From: Erythrobacteraceae bacterium WH01K
GTDB lineage: Bacteria > Pseudomonadota > Alphaproteobacteria > Sphingomonadales > Sphingomonadaceae
Assembly (NCBI GenBank): GCA_027941995.1
Contig: CP115966.1
Coordinates: 1,116,001-1,180,000 of the forward strand
Length of the DNA: 64,000 nucleotides
Direction: 5' to 3'
Each line of letters begins with the position of its first letter. The stretch's first letter is position 1. Below the pieces are notes generated by a model. It had not been told where the DNA came from. It did not search any database and was given only the letters and a program-made list of their open reading frames with translations. A program made the translations under genes and the position numbers. Shown here piece by piece: positions 30,257 to 39,955 of this stretch.

Positions 30257-31227
30257 GCCATGCGAACCAGCCCGGGGACTGGCCCGTGTTCGATGACGGA
30301 CAGGCCCCCGATGCGGAAGTGGAAGGCGCGGTCGATGCGCCCGTGCCCATGGCGAATATTCGCGGCACCCTGAAACAGGATGCGCCGCTGGCGAAGCTGG
30401 TCTGGTTCAAGAGCGGCGGCAATGCGGACTGGCTGTTCGAGCCCGCCGACCTCGATGACCTGCGGCATTTCCTCGACGCGCTCGAAGGGGCGATGCCGGT
30501 CATGGCGCTGGGGCTGGGGTCCAACCTCATCATCCGCGACGGCGGTGTGCCTGGCGTCGTAATCCGGCTCGGCAAGCCTTTCGCGCAGGTGGAAACGCAT
30601 GACGATCATGTCGTCTCCTGCGGGGCCGGGGCGCACGGCATCCTCGTATCCTCAACCGCGCGCGACGCCGGTATCGCAGGGCTGGAATTCCTGCGCGGTA
30701 TCCCCGGCACGGTCGGCGGGTTCGTGCGGATGAATGGCGGCGCCTACGGACGGGAAACGGCCGATGTCCTGATCGATTGCGACGTCATCATGCCGGGCGG
30801 CGAACTGGTCAATCTGCCACGGGACGATCTGCGCTACACCTATCGCCACTCGGCCCTGCCGGAACAGGCGGTCGTCGTCGCGGCACGGTTCCAGGGCTCT
30901 GCCGGGGATCCGGAAGAAATCGGGCGGGAAATGGACCGCATTGCCCAGGCGCGCGAGGCCGCCCAGCCAATCCGCAGCAAGACGGGCGGCTCCACCTTCA
31001 AGAACCCGGACGGGCACAAGGCCTGGCAACTGGTCGACGAGGCAGGCTGCCGCGGCCTCACCATGGGCGGTGCGCAGGTCAGCGAGAAACATACCAATTT
31101 CATGATCAACACCGGCGATGCCACCAGTGCCGACATCGAAGGGCTGGGCGAGGAAGTACGCCGCCGCGTTTACGAGAATTCCGGCATCGAGCTGGAATGG
31201 GAAATCAAGCGGGTAGGGCGACCCTGA
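30253..31227 (+). CDS. murB: UDP-N-acetylenolpyruvoylglucosamine reductase
   Basis: MurB is the FAD enzyme that reduces enolpyruvyl-UDP-GlcNAc to UDP-MurNAc. It has 324 residues from ATG at 30253. FAD-binding motifs are [13 protein letters not shown] and [18 protein letters not shown]. The catalytic Ser lies in [10 protein letters not shown] and the C-terminal [17 protein letters not shown] has the active-site Glu. It lacks the Tyr loop of the E. coli type, as in type II MurB. The first 45 residues are a non-conserved acidic extension. Confidence 0.96.
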   Translation: MSHANQPGDWPVFDDGQAPDAEVEGAVDAPVPMANIRGTLKQDAPLAKLVWFKSGGNADWLFEPADLDDLRHFLDALEGAMPVMALGLGSNLIIRDGGVPGVVIRLGKPFAQVETHDDHVVSCGAGAHGILVSSTARDAGIAGLEFLRGIPGTVGGFVRMNGGAYGRETADVLIDCDVIMPGGELVNLPRDDLRYTYRHSALPEQAVVVAARFQGSAGDPEEIGREMDRIAQAREAAQPIRSKTGGSTFKNPDGHKAWQLVDEAGCRGLTMGGAQVSEKHTNFMINTGDATSADIEGLGEEVRRRVYENSGIELEWEIKRVGRP

Positions 31228-32213
31228 TGACGCAAAGCAGCATCCTTGAACGCAGTCTTCACGCGGTCGTCCTGATGGGCGGGTGGGCCAATGAACGCCC
31301 CGTCAGTCTGATGTCGGGCGAAGGCGTGGCGAAAGCGCTGGAAAAACGTGGCCACACCGTGACGCGTATCGACATGGACCGGGAGGTCGCGGCCCGCATT
31401 GCGGAGGCCGCGCCCGACGTGGTGTTCAACGCGCTGCACGGCGTTCCGGGCGAAGACGGTACGGTGCAGGGAATGCTCGACCTGATGGGCGTCCCGTATA
31501 CCCATTCCGGACTGGCGACCTCCGTCATTGCCATCGACAAGGAACTGACGAAGCAGGCGCTCGTCCCGCATGGAATACCCATGCCGGGCGGGCGGATCGT
31601 GAAAAGCGCCGAGCTGCACGAGAAAGATCCGCTGTCCCGCCCTTACGTCCTGAAACCGGTGAACGAAGGATCGTCGGTCGGCGTCGCGATCGTCACCGAC
31701 GAAAGCAATTACGGCAATCCCATTCGCCGCGATGCTGCCGGTCCGTGGCAGGAATTCGCCCAACTGTTGGCCGAACCCTTCATCCGCGGGCGGGAGCTGA
31801 CGACCGCCGTGGTCGGTGACAAGGCGCTGGCCGTCACCGAGCTGAAGCCCAAGAGCGGTTTCTACGACTTCGACGCCAAATACACCGACGGCATGACCGA
31901 TCACGTCTGCCCGGCCGAAATCCCCGAAGCGATAGAGGCCTTGTGCAAGAAATACGCGCTGAAGGCGCACCGCGTGCTGGGATGTCGCGGCACCAGCCGG
32001 ACCGATTTCCGCTGGGACGACGAGCAGGGCGAGGACGGCCTGTTCGTGCTGGAAACCAACACCCAGCCGGGCATGACGCCGCTCAGCCTGGTGCCGGAAC
32101 AGGCGAAGTTCGCAGGCATGGAATACGAAGACCTGGTCGAAATCGTCATCAGGGACGCATTGGACCATTTCGCAGCAGCAGCAGGCGGGGAATCGGGCGA
32201 TGGCAACGGTTAA
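31227..32213 (+). CDS. ddl: D-alanine:D-alanine ligase
   Basis: Ddl makes the D-Ala-D-Ala dipeptide used by MurF. It has 328 residues from ATG at 31227, which overlaps the murB stop by one base. The ATP-grasp motifs are VLMGGWANERPVSLMSG near the N-terminus, LKPVNEGSSVGVAI, ITTDFRWD-like SRTDFRWDD and VLETNTQPGMTPLSLVPEQA. The first motif is GGWANERPVSL rather than the usual GGxSxEREVSL, a small variation that appears normal in this order. Its 3' end overlaps ftsQ by 14 bases. Confidence 0.96.
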   Translation: MTQSSILERSLHAVVLMGGWANERPVSLMSGEGVAKALEKRGHTVTRIDMDREVAARIAEAAPDVVFNALHGVPGEDGTVQGMLDLMGVPYTHSGLATSVIAIDKELTKQALVPHGIPMPGGRIVKSAELHEKDPLSRPYVLKPVNEGSSVGVAIVTDESNYGNPIRRDAAGPWQEFAQLLAEPFIRGRELTTAVVGDKALAVTELKPKSGFYDFDAKYTDGMTDHVCPAEIPEAIEALCKKYALKAHRVLGCRGTSRTDFRWDDEQGEDGLFVLETNTQPGMTPLSLVPEQAKFAGMEYEDLVEIVIRDALDHFAAAAGGESGDGNG

Positions 32214-33105
32214 GCGCAAGACCACTGGCGTTCGGCGATCGACGGCTGCAAAATCGCGCGCGGCCAAGGCCCGGACGGCGAAGACCCGGACGCAGGGCGG
32301 GGTCAACCGCGCGCTGTCCCTGCTGCCGTTCGACGACGACCAGCTGCACCGCATCTTCCTCGCCATCATCCTGGGCGGGGCCGTGGCGTTGGCGTGGTTC
32401 GTCGCGAGTCTGGCGGGCGTTCCGGCCCTGGCGCAGAACGAGGTGGCCAAGCTGGCCAGCGACGCAGGCTTCGAGGTTCGCCGCGTCAAGGTGACCGGGG
32501 TCCAGCGGATGAACGAGCTCAAGATCTACGAGCGCGCGCTGGCCGAACAGGACCGGCCCATGCCGCTGGTCGATCTCGACGCATTGCGAGAGGAACTCGT
32601 GGCGCTGCCGTGGGTGGAGGATGCGCGCGTATCCCGCCAGCTTCCCGACATGCTGTCGATCGACGTGGTCGAGCGCACGCCGCACGCGGTGTTGAAAGCG
32701 CCGGACCGCCTTGTACTGATCGATGCCAGCGGCGAAGAACTGGAGCCCATCAGCGAGAAGAACGCCAAAGGCATGCTGCATGTCGAGGGCTCGGGGGCTG
32801 CCAGACAGGTGGCCCATCTTGGCAAGCTGCTGGACGCTGCGCCCGCGCTCCGCAGCAAGGTGGCGAATGCGGAATGGGTCGGCAATCGCCGCTGGAACCT
32901 GACTTTCACTACGGACCAGGTGCTGGCCCTGCCGCAAGGTGACCGGGACGCGGCGACCGCTCTGGTCCAGTTCGCGCGGCTCGACGGGCAGAACCGCCTG
33001 CTGGGTGGGAAGGTCGCGACGTTCGACATGCGCGCGCCCGAGCGTATCTACATGCGGGTTCCGGGCCGCGCGGCCGAAATGCTGGGCGAAGGAGGGGTGA
33101 ACTGA
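32200..33105 (+). CDS. ftsQ: Cell division protein FtsQ (POTRA domain)
   Basis: FtsQ joins the early and late divisome. It has 301 residues: a Lys/Arg-rich cytoplasmic tail (1-45), one transmembrane helix (about 50-68), a POTRA domain with FEVRRVKVTGVQRMNEL and a beta domain with LPWVEDARVSRQLPDMLSIDVVERTPHAV. It overlaps the ddl end by 14 bases and the ftsA start by one base (TGATG). The long basic tail is typical of alphaproteobacteria. Confidence 0.94.
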   Translation: MATVKRKTTGVRRSTAAKSRAAKARTAKTRTQGGVNRALSLLPFDDDQLHRIFLAIILGGAVALAWFVASLAGVPALAQNEVAKLASDAGFEVRRVKVTGVQRMNELKIYERALAEQDRPMPLVDLDALREELVALPWVEDARVSRQLPDMLSIDVVERTPHAVLKAPDRLVLIDASGEELEPISEKNAKGMLHVEGSGAARQVAHLGKLLDAAPALRSKVANAEWVGNRRWNLTFTTDQVLALPQGDRDAATALVQFARLDGQNRLLGGKVATFDMRAPERIYMRVPGRAAEMLGEGGVN

Positions 33106-34361
33106 TGGGACTGCCCCGCATCTCCCGCGTCTTCGGCGCCATCAATATCGGCTCGTTCCGCATCTCCGCGATGATCCTCGGGCAATCGGAATCGGGCGAA
33201 CTGATCGTGCTGGGCAGCGGGCACCGCGCCAGCCAGGGCGTCCGCCGCGGCTATATCGTCGACATGGCGGCGGCGACCTACGCCGTGCGCGACGTGGTCG
33301 AACGGGCGGAGAAGGCGGCCGGGACCGGAATTGCCAGTGTCTGGGTCGGTTGTTCCGGTGCAGGGCTCGCCAACCAGGTGAGCCAGGTCGAGGTGCCCAT
33401 CGGTGGTCGCCGGATCGAGGAAGAGGACATCCAGCACCTGCTGGTGGCCGCGCGCGAGACGATCCAGCCCGACGGCAAGATGGTTCTCCACGCGCAGCCC
33501 GCACAATATACGCTGGACGGCGCACATGGCGCGTCCGACCCTGTCGGCCTGCATGCAGAGCGGCTGGGCGTCGATATCCACGTGATGCTGGCCGATGGCG
33601 CGCCGGTGAAGAACCTGCGCGACGCGGTGGAAAGCGCGCATCTCTCGGTCGAGGCGGTGGTTGCCGCACCGATCGCCTGCGCCGAGGCGTGTCTAAGCCC
33701 GGAGGAACGCGAACTGGGCACAGCGCTGGTCGAGATCGGGGCGGAACTGACCAATGTCTCGATCTTCCAGAACGGAATGCTGCGCTCACTCCATGCCATA
33801 CCCATCGGATCGGGTGACATCACAGACGCGATTGCCGGCGATTTCGGGATCCGCCGTTTCCAGGCGGAACGGCTGAAATGCGTGTTCGGTTCGGCCATTG
33901 CCAGCCCGTCCGACCACCGCGAGATGGTGCCGCTGGCGCAGCAGGCGGAAGGCGCGCCGGAAGTCGACCGGGTGAGCCGAGCCGAGCTGGTATCTGTCGT
34001 GACGGGCCAGCTTTCCCGCTTGACGGACGAGATCAACCGCGTGTTCAAGGCGCATGAAACGGGCGGCGCGCGCAGCAGCCAGGTCGTCCTGACCGGCGGC
34101 GGGGCCGAACTGGCCGGGATTGCCGAATTCGCCCAGGGCGCGCTTGGCCGACCGGTGCGTATCGGCAAGCCGTCGCAGCTGCGCGGCCTGCCCGACGCCC
34201 ATGCCACCCCCGGTTTCACGACGCTTGCCGGCCTGTGCCTCTATGCCGCGCGCGATCCGGTCGACATTCGCTCGATCCCCGATACGTCGCAAACCATGGT
34301 TACCTATTCGGGCCTGGGTCTGATAAAGCGTGTATTGGCGGCCTCGAAAGAGTATTTCTAA
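33105..34361 (+). CDS. ftsA: Cell division protein FtsA
   Basis: FtsA is the actin-like membrane anchor of the FtsZ ring. It has 418 residues, with GGAGGGG seven bases upstream of the ATG. The ASHKA fold motifs include INIGSFRISAMIL near the N-terminus, the SHS2 (1C) insertion, EIGAELTNVSIF and the phosphate-2 motif LTGGGAELAGI. It ends in the amphipathic membrane helix LGLIKRVLAASKEYF. It is the last gene of the continuous coupled run; 144 bases separate it from ftsZ. Confidence 0.96.
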   Translation: MGLPRISRVFGAINIGSFRISAMILGQSESGELIVLGSGHRASQGVRRGYIVDMAAATYAVRDVVERAEKAAGTGIASVWVGCSGAGLANQVSQVEVPIGGRRIEEEDIQHLLVAARETIQPDGKMVLHAQPAQYTLDGAHGASDPVGLHAERLGVDIHVMLADGAPVKNLRDAVESAHLSVEAVVAAPIACAEACLSPEERELGTALVEIGAELTNVSIFQNGMLRSLHAIPIGSGDITDAIAGDFGIRRFQAERLKCVFGSAIASPSDHREMVPLAQQAEGAPEVDRVSRAELVSVVTGQLSRLTDEINRVFKAHETGGARSSQVVLTGGGAELAGIAEFAQGALGRPVRIGKPSQLRGLPDAHATPGFTTLAGLCLYAARDPVDIRSIPDTSQTMVTYSGLGLIKRVLAASKEYF

Positions 34362-34369
34362 TCGCCCCG

Positions 34370-34467
34370 CACGTTCTGCAGGGGATTTGCCCTGTGGCTA
34401 GGCCTGTGGAAAAGGCGTGGGCAAACAGTGCAGAACGTGTCGCACGTGTGACACACTGGAATTCCAG
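34370..34467 (+). promoter_or_regulatory. ftsZ upstream region rich in palindromes
   Basis: Three dyads lie in the 144 bases between ftsA and ftsZ. An 11-bp perfect inverted repeat (34370-34380 and 34429-34439) encloses a small CAGGG/CCCTG hairpin. An 18-bp near-palindrome centred on CACGTG (34437-34454) overlaps its right arm. A 12-bp perfect palindrome CTGGAATTCCAG (34456-34467) follows. They are 38-136 bases before the ftsZ start and could be operators or a structured leader. No clear -35/-10 pair could be picked out. Confidence 0.45.
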
Positions 34468-34505
34468 CGGCGAACCATGCCTGCCGCTTGTGGAGTATAG
34501 TTAAG

Positions 34506-36269
34506 ATGAGCATCAATATCGGCCCTGCGACCACCGACGAACTGCGCCCCAAGATCACCGTTATCGGTGTCGGCGGCGCCGGCGGCAACGCGATAGGCAA
34601 CATGATCGAGAACGGCATCGAGGGCGTCGATTTCGTCGTTGCTAACACCGATGCGCAGGCGCTCAACAATTCGGCGGCAGAGGCGCGGGTCCAGCTCGGA
34701 CCGGAAATCACCGGGGGCCTGGGTGCAGGATCGCGTCCCGAAGTGGGCAAGGCCGCGGCCGAGGAAACCGCCAGCGAGATCGAGGACCTGCTGGAAGGCG
34801 TGAACATGTGCTTCATCGCTGCCGGCATGGGCGGCGGTACCGGCACGGGCGCGGCGCCCGTGATCGCGGAAGCTGCCCGCAACAAGGGCGTGCTGACCGT
34901 CGGTGTCGTGACCAAGCCGTTCCTGTTCGAAGGCACGCGCCGGATGCGCGCTGCCGAAGCAGGGATCGAGGAATTGCAGCGCCACGTCGATACGCTGATC
35001 GTCATTCCAAACCAGAACCTGTTCCTGGTCGCCAAGGCCGACACCACGTTCAAGCAGGCGTTCCAGCTGGCCGACGAAGTCCTGCAGCAGGGCGTGCGCT
35101 CGATCACTGACCTGATGGTGATGCCGGGCCTCATCAATCTCGACTTTGCCGACGTGAAGTCGGTGATGGAAGAGATGGGCAAAGCGATGATGGGCACAGG
35201 CGAGGGCGAGGGGGAGAACCGCGCTCTCGAAGCGGCCGAACGCGCCATTGCCAATCCCCTGCTCGACGGTGTGTCGATGGCCGGGGCGAAGGGTGTCATC
35301 ATCTCGATCATCGGCGGTGAGGACATGAAGCTGCTCGAAGTCGACGAGGCGGCCAACCACATCCGCGAACTGGTCGACGAAAACGCCAACATCATCTGGG
35401 GTTCGGCATTCAATCCCGATCTCGACGGGAAGATTCGCGTTTCGGTCGTGGCCACCGGTATCGAGAGGAGCGAAGGCACATCCGCCGGGACCAGCCAGTC
35501 GATGTCGCTCGGCTCGGGCCGCGCCCCGCGCCGTCCGGTCCTGGACCTTCCGTCCGACGACATGAAGGAAACGGAAGCGGAAGCGCCTGCGGAGGAGCCG
35601 GCAGCGGTTCCTGCCGGAATCGCGGGGCTGGGCCTCAGCGCAGCATCCGCGGGCTCGTCCTATGACGACGAAGACGAGTATGACGAGGACGACGATGTCG
35701 ATGGCATCGTCGATCCGCTGGCCGGCCTTCGCAAGGAAGAGGACGATGACACGCGTCTGGTAGAGCCTGCTTCGGACGACCAGTTCGGGGTCGGCGCAGA
35801 CGACGGGTTTGCGGGCGATTCGTCCGACGACACGCTCGACCTAGGCGATGCCAGCAATTGGGACGATGTCGGCGCCGGCAAACAGGGCGGGGCGAGTGAA
35901 GAGCCGCTCGACCTCGGAGGCAGCGAGGAATCCGCCGGAACGACCGGTCAGGATAGCGCGTCCGACGACCTGCTTCGTAACGCCGACCGGCTCAGCGAAC
36001 AGGATGCGCCGGTCCAGGGCGGTCGCCGCCGGCAGCTCGTTTCGGGCGGCGATGCCGAAGCGACAACCGGCCAGGCAGAACCGGCGCGGGCCCCGGCTGC
36101 GCCTGCTCCGAGCAAGCCTGCCAAGGACGATGCCGGGGGCAGCACGCTGTTCGAACGCATGGCCAATCTCTCGCGCGGTAGTTCGTCGAAGGACGACGAC
36201 GATGACGACGATGACGATGGCGGTTCGCTCAGCATTCCGCGCTTCCTCGGACGCCAGAACAACCAGTAA
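34506..36269 (+). CDS. ftsZ: Cell division protein FtsZ with long acidic linker
   Basis: FtsZ is the tubulin-like GTPase that forms the division ring. It has 587 residues from ATG at 34506; an in-frame upstream ATG (34488) has no support. The GTPase core (1 to about 320) has the signature [13 protein letters not shown] and the T7 loop [11 protein letters not shown]. The linker (about 320-575) is much longer than in E. coli (383 residues in total). It has an acidic run of Asp/Glu near residues 386-400 and a nine-Asp run near 562-571. The C-terminal peptide SIPRFLGRQ that binds FtsA is intact. A strong terminator follows. Confidence 0.97.
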   Translation: MSINIGPATTDELRPKITVIGVGGAGGNAIGNMIENGIEGVDFVVANTDAQALNNSAAEARVQLGPEITGGLGAGSRPEVGKAAAEETASEIEDLLEGVNMCFIAAGMGGGTGTGAAPVIAEAARNKGVLTVGVVTKPFLFEGTRRMRAAEAGIEELQRHVDTLIVIPNQNLFLVAKADTTFKQAFQLADEVLQQGVRSITDLMVMPGLINLDFADVKSVMEEMGKAMMGTGEGEGENRALEAAERAIANPLLDGVSMAGAKGVIISIIGGEDMKLLEVDEAANHIRELVDENANIIWGSAFNPDLDGKIRVSVVATGIERSEGTSAGTSQSMSLGSGRAPRRPVLDLPSDDMKETEAEAPAEEPAAVPAGIAGLGLSAASAGSSYDDEDEYDEDDDVDGIVDPLAGLRKEEDDDTRLVEPASDDQFGVGADDGFAGDSSDDTLDLGDASNWDDVGAGKQGGASEEPLDLGGSEESAGTTGQDSASDDLLRNADRLSEQDAPVQGGRRRQLVSGGDAEATTGQAEPARAPAAPAPSKPAKDDAGGSTLFERMANLSRGSSSKDDDDDDDDDGGSLSIPRFLGRQNNQ

Positions 36270-36276
36270 ACCTGTC

Positions 36277-36310
36277 GCCCGCGGGGGAAATTTCTCCGCG
36301 GGCTTTCATT
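36277..36310 (+). terminator. Rho-independent terminator after ftsZ
   Basis: Arms GCCCGCGG (36277-36284) and CCGCGGGC (36296-36303) form an 8-bp perfect stem, extended inwards by GGAAA/TTTC pairs, followed by TTTCATT. It lies eight bases after the ftsZ stop and closes the dcw cluster. Confidence 0.8.
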
Positions 36311-36357
36311 AGGTTGCGGTTCAGGGCGCGCCTGCGATAGTTACGCGTCTGGAACCC

Positions 36358-38298
36358 ATGCCCATGACACACCGCATCCTCACCCTGCTCGGAACTGCCG
36401 GTCTCGGCAGTCTTGCAGCCCTGTCGCCCATGCCACTGGCCGCGCAAGGCACGGCTGTCGTCCAGCCCCTGCCGCCGGCAGCATCGGGCGAACTCAACCG
36501 CGCGCTGCGACGACTCGACAGCAACCCCCGCGATGTCGATGCCCTCATCATGGCGGCTGCGGCCTCGCTGGAGCTGGACGATATCGACGCCGCGATCGGC
36601 TTCTATGGCCGCGCGGACGAGCTTTCGCCGGGCAATCCGCGAGTGAAGGCGGGGACTGCCGCAGCCTATGTCCGGGTGCAGCGCCCGGTAGAGGCCCTGC
36701 GCCTGTTCGACGAGGCGGAGCGCGCGGGCGTGCGCCCGATCTCCATGGCCGGCGACAAGGGACTGGCCCACGACCTGGTCGGCAACAACCGCGATGCGCA
36801 GCTGGCCTATCGCCGCGCGCTGTCCTTCGAGGAGGATGCCGAGATCCGGCGGCGGATGGCGCTCAGCTACGCCATTTCGGGCGACCGGGAGGCGTTCGAA
36901 TCGACCCTTCTGCCATTGCTGGAGCAGCGCGATTTCGCAGCCTATCGCACCCGCTCCTTCGGCCTTGCCATCCTGGGCGAGCCCGATGAGGGGATCGCCA
37001 TCGCCGATGCTGTCATGCCGCGCGAAATGGCAGAGCGGGTTGAGCCCTATCTTCGCTACATGCGCCGCCTCACACCGGCGCAGCAGGCGGCCGCTGCCAA
37101 TCTCGGCATTTTCCCGCGAGCAGCGGCCATCGGCCGGGACGATCCGCGCATCGTGGCGGCGCGCGAGGCGGGCAGCGCCCCGGCACTGGCTGCGGTCGAT
37201 ACGCCTCTCGCCCCGTCCGGAAGGCCGCTCGGCCAATCCCAAGCAGCGCAGCAAACAGCGCCGCAGGCCCGGCAGACGTCGCAGGCGGATGATGGCGAGG
37301 ATGATGATGCACGCCTGACCCGCGAACAAAGGCAGGCACTTCTGGCGCAGCGTCGCCAGCGTGGACGACTGCCGTCGCGCGCCAATCGGCAGGTTCGCAT
37401 TGCCGAACCGGAACCTGCGCCCGCCGAGCAGCAAGCGGCAGCGGCCGCCGTTCCGGCCGCTCCGACGTCGCCTCCTGTCCAGACGGCAAGCAATACATCC
37501 GCGCCATCTCCTCCCTCCGCCACGCGGCCGGCCACCGAACGCGGTGAACTGCCAGCGCTTGCGGCAGGCGGAGAATTACCGCCGGTTGGCGCGGCTGCCA
37601 CGGTCACGCCCCCGGCATCTTCGGACCCTTCCCCGGCACAAGCTCAGACGTCGACCGGCACGACTCCTGCCGCAAACCAGACGCTTGCCCGGGTCGATGT
37701 CGCTCCGTCGAGCGCCGGGTCGTCCACGCCGGTCACCGTCGCAAGCCTGCCGGCCGCAACGCCTGCGCCCGGTTTCGATCTTGGCCAGGCAGCAGCGCAA
37801 TCGACCGCACCCGCCAATCCGATAACGCTCCCGCCGTCGAACACTGCCCCGGCACAGAGGCCGGTCGCTTCGGTGTCCGACGCGTTTGCAGATCTCCTGT
37901 CGCTGCCGGACACGAGTGAACAGCCCCGCCCGGGCAACGCAGTAGACATCACCGCCATCGAGATCCCGCGCGAGGAAGCAGCGGCGCCCGAGCCTGCTGC
38001 CGCTCCGCCCGAGCCCGAGAAGCCTGCGAATGTCAGCCGTATCTGGGTGCAGGTTGCGACGGGCCGCGATCGCTCCGCATTGAAGTTCGACTGGCGCCGT
38101 TTGTCGCGGCAGGCGCCCGAGGTGCTGGACGATAACGGTCCCTTCGTCGCCAGCTGGGGCGAGACGAATCGCCTGCTCGCCGGTCCCTTTTCCAGCCGGT
38201 CCGCTGCCAATTCCGCGGTGAGCGCCTTGTCCGAACAGGGGATCGACGCATTCCGGTTTACCAGCGCCAATGGCGAGGAAATCGAAGAGCTGGATTGA
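36358..38298 (+). CDS. TPR-repeat and SPOR domain secreted protein
   Basis: This is a 646-residue exported protein. A signal peptide ends near PLAAQG (residue 30; an alternative start is the ATG two codons later). Residues about 42-210 form tetratricopeptide-like helices (NPRDVDALIMAAAASLELDDIDAAIGFYGRA). Residues about 260-540 are a disordered Pro/Ala/Gln-rich stretch. The C-terminal 80 residues are a SPOR domain (WVQVATGRDRSALKFDWRRL ... RLLAGPFSSRSAANSAVSAL), which binds denuded glycan at the septum. A septal cell-wall role is inferred, in keeping with the position right after ftsZ, although a terminator lies between them. Confidence 0.85.
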   Translation: MPMTHRILTLLGTAGLGSLAALSPMPLAAQGTAVVQPLPPAASGELNRALRRLDSNPRDVDALIMAAAASLELDDIDAAIGFYGRADELSPGNPRVKAGTAAAYVRVQRPVEALRLFDEAERAGVRPISMAGDKGLAHDLVGNNRDAQLAYRRALSFEEDAEIRRRMALSYAISGDREAFESTLLPLLEQRDFAAYRTRSFGLAILGEPDEGIAIADAVMPREMAERVEPYLRYMRRLTPAQQAAAANLGIFPRAAAIGRDDPRIVAAREAGSAPALAAVDTPLAPSGRPLGQSQAAQQTAPQARQTSQADDGEDDDARLTREQRQALLAQRRQRGRLPSRANRQVRIAEPEPAPAEQQAAAAAVPAAPTSPPVQTASNTSAPSPPSATRPATERGELPALAAGGELPPVGAAATVTPPASSDPSPAQAQTSTGTTPAANQTLARVDVAPSSAGSSTPVTVASLPAATPAPGFDLGQAAAQSTAPANPITLPPSNTAPAQRPVASVSDAFADLLSLPDTSEQPRPGNAVDITAIEIPREEAAAPEPAAAPPEPEKPANVSRIWVQVATGRDRSALKFDWRRLSRQAPEVLDDNGPFVASWGETNRLLAGPFSSRSAANSAVSALSEQGIDAFRFTSANGEEIEELD

Positions 38299-38526
38299 TC
38301 GCCTGCGCGCGCTGGCGGATGCGGTGCAGGCACAGACGAAAGAGCTGGTTAACCCTTTTCCCCCGTTCCTTATCCCCACGGTTTGAACAGGCGAAATCCG
38401 TTCTCCCCAGCAGCGGGCGGGGGCAGGCGTTGCGCTTTCCGGCCCGGCAGGTCCATCTGGCGGCATGAGCGGAAGCAACCACGATAGACCTTTCCAGCGC
38501 GGCATTTGCTGCACCGGCGCAGCCAT

Positions 38527-39030
38527 ATGATGTTGGCCGATCCGGAGCAGCGCGGCGCGGACAGCCCCCCCGTCGACATGCTCGCTGCCCTGTTCGAGGC
38601 GCGCGGCTGGACCGCGCAGCGGGTCAGCGAGGACGAGCTTTCGGGCGAAATCCAGGGGAGCTGGACGAAATACCAGATCCGCTGCATCTGGCGCCGCGAG
38701 GACAAGGTCTTGCAACTGATCTGCCTGCCGGAAATCCGCGTCGCAGACGACAAACGTCCCGGCGCGCTCGACCTGCTGGCGCGGGTGAACGAGCAGATGT
38801 GGCTGGGGCACTTCGACATCTGGTCCCAGGGCGGAATGCTGATCTATCGTCACGGCGCACTGCTGGGCGATGACGGCTTGCTGAGCGTCAGCCAGGCGCA
38901 GGCGGTGGTCGAGACGGCGATCGAGGAATGCGACCGTTTCTACCCGGCCTTCCAGTTCGTCCTGTGGGGCGACAAGGAGCCCGGCGATGCCCTGCGGGCG
39001 GCGATGGTCGACGCGGCGGGCGAGGCCTGA
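38527..39030 (+). CDS. YbjN domain protein
   Basis: This is a 167-residue protein. The YbjN fold is seen in FEARGWTAQRVSEDELSGEI, WTKYQIRCIWRREDKVLQLICLPE, RVNEQMWLGHFDIWSQGGMLIYRH and IEECDRFYPAFQFVLWG. YbjN proteins are poorly understood chaperone-like or motility-related factors. ATG at 38527 or the next codon is the start; an in-frame TTG at 38506 is less likely. The gene is six bases ahead of proC, so the two are probably co-transcribed. A recurrent YbjN-proC pairing is known to me from sphingomonads. Confidence 0.85.
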   Translation: MMLADPEQRGADSPPVDMLAALFEARGWTAQRVSEDELSGEIQGSWTKYQIRCIWRREDKVLQLICLPEIRVADDKRPGALDLLARVNEQMWLGHFDIWSQGGMLIYRHGALLGDDGLLSVSQAQAVVETAIEECDRFYPAFQFVLWGDKEPGDALRAAMVDAAGEA

Positions 39031-39036
39031 GCGCGA

Positions 39037-39840
39037 ATGTTCGGCAGCATCCTGATCTGCGGCTATGGCACCATGACGGGGGCCATGGTGGAGGGATGGC
39101 TTCGCGCCGGCATTCCGCCCGCCACATTCACGGTCTACCATCCCCGCGGGAAGGAAGTGCCGGAAGGCATGGGCATGACGACGCAATGGCCGTCCACCCC
39201 GTTCAGCGCCGTATTGCTGGGGGTGAAGCCGGATGCGCTTGGCGTGGTGGCACCGCATCTTCGGAAGGTGGCAGGCAGGGATACCGCCGTGCTGTCCGTG
39301 CTGGGCGGGGTCGATCTTGTCACGCTGAGGGCTGCGTTCCCGGCAGCCGGCAGTGTCGTTCGGTTCATGCCCAATCTCGCCTGCGCCATCAACAAATCGC
39401 CCAACGCCCTGATCGCGGAAGGGCTGGACGGGGCCGGCCGGGACAATGTCACGGCGCTCGCCGCCGCGCTTGGCACTGCGGAGTGGCTGGAGGACGAGGC
39501 GCAGTTCGACCTGGTCACGGCGCTCGCCGGATCGGGGCCGGGCTTCACCTATCGCTTCATCGATGCGCTGGCGAAGGCCGGTCACCGTCTCGGCCTGGAT
39601 GCAGGGCAGGCGGAGCGGCTGGCGACCGCGATGGTGGAGGGCGCAGCCGCCCTTGCGGCAGGCTCGGAGCGGTCGCCGGGGGAATTGACACGGCGGGTCG
39701 CCAGCCCGGGCGGCATGACGCAGCGCGGTCTGGACGTTCTGGACGAGGGGGACGCGCTTGTCCACCTGCTGGAAAAGACGCTGGGCGCGACGCGCGACCG
39801 GGGTGCGGAACTGGCAGAGCAGGCGCGGGAAAACGGTTAA
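39037..39840 (+). CDS. proC: Pyrroline-5-carboxylate reductase
   Basis: ProC performs the last step of proline synthesis with NAD(P)H. It has 267 residues. The dinucleotide motif is CGYGTMTGAMVEGWL, a T for G change in the usual GxGxMG, which should still bind. Family motifs FMPNLACAIN and LAGSGPGFTYRFIDALA and the C-terminal RVASPGGMTQRGLDVL are intact. The gene pairs with proB at 42.9 kb; proA is not in the window. It begins six bases after the YbjN gene. Confidence 0.95.
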   Translation: MFGSILICGYGTMTGAMVEGWLRAGIPPATFTVYHPRGKEVPEGMGMTTQWPSTPFSAVLLGVKPDALGVVAPHLRKVAGRDTAVLSVLGGVDLVTLRAAFPAAGSVVRFMPNLACAINKSPNALIAEGLDGAGRDNVTALAAALGTAEWLEDEAQFDLVTALAGSGPGFTYRFIDALAKAGHRLGLDAGQAERLATAMVEGAAALAAGSERSPGELTRRVASPGGMTQRGLDVLDEGDALVHLLEKTLGATRDRGAELAEQARENG

Positions 39841-39955
39841 CGCGGCACCCGGGGAAATGCTCCGATTTCCCTTGAAACCCACTGGTTTTGTAACGATATT
39901 ACCTGTGAACCGGCGGCTATCGTGCCTGCCCGGTGCAAGAGGAGCTTGAATAGCA

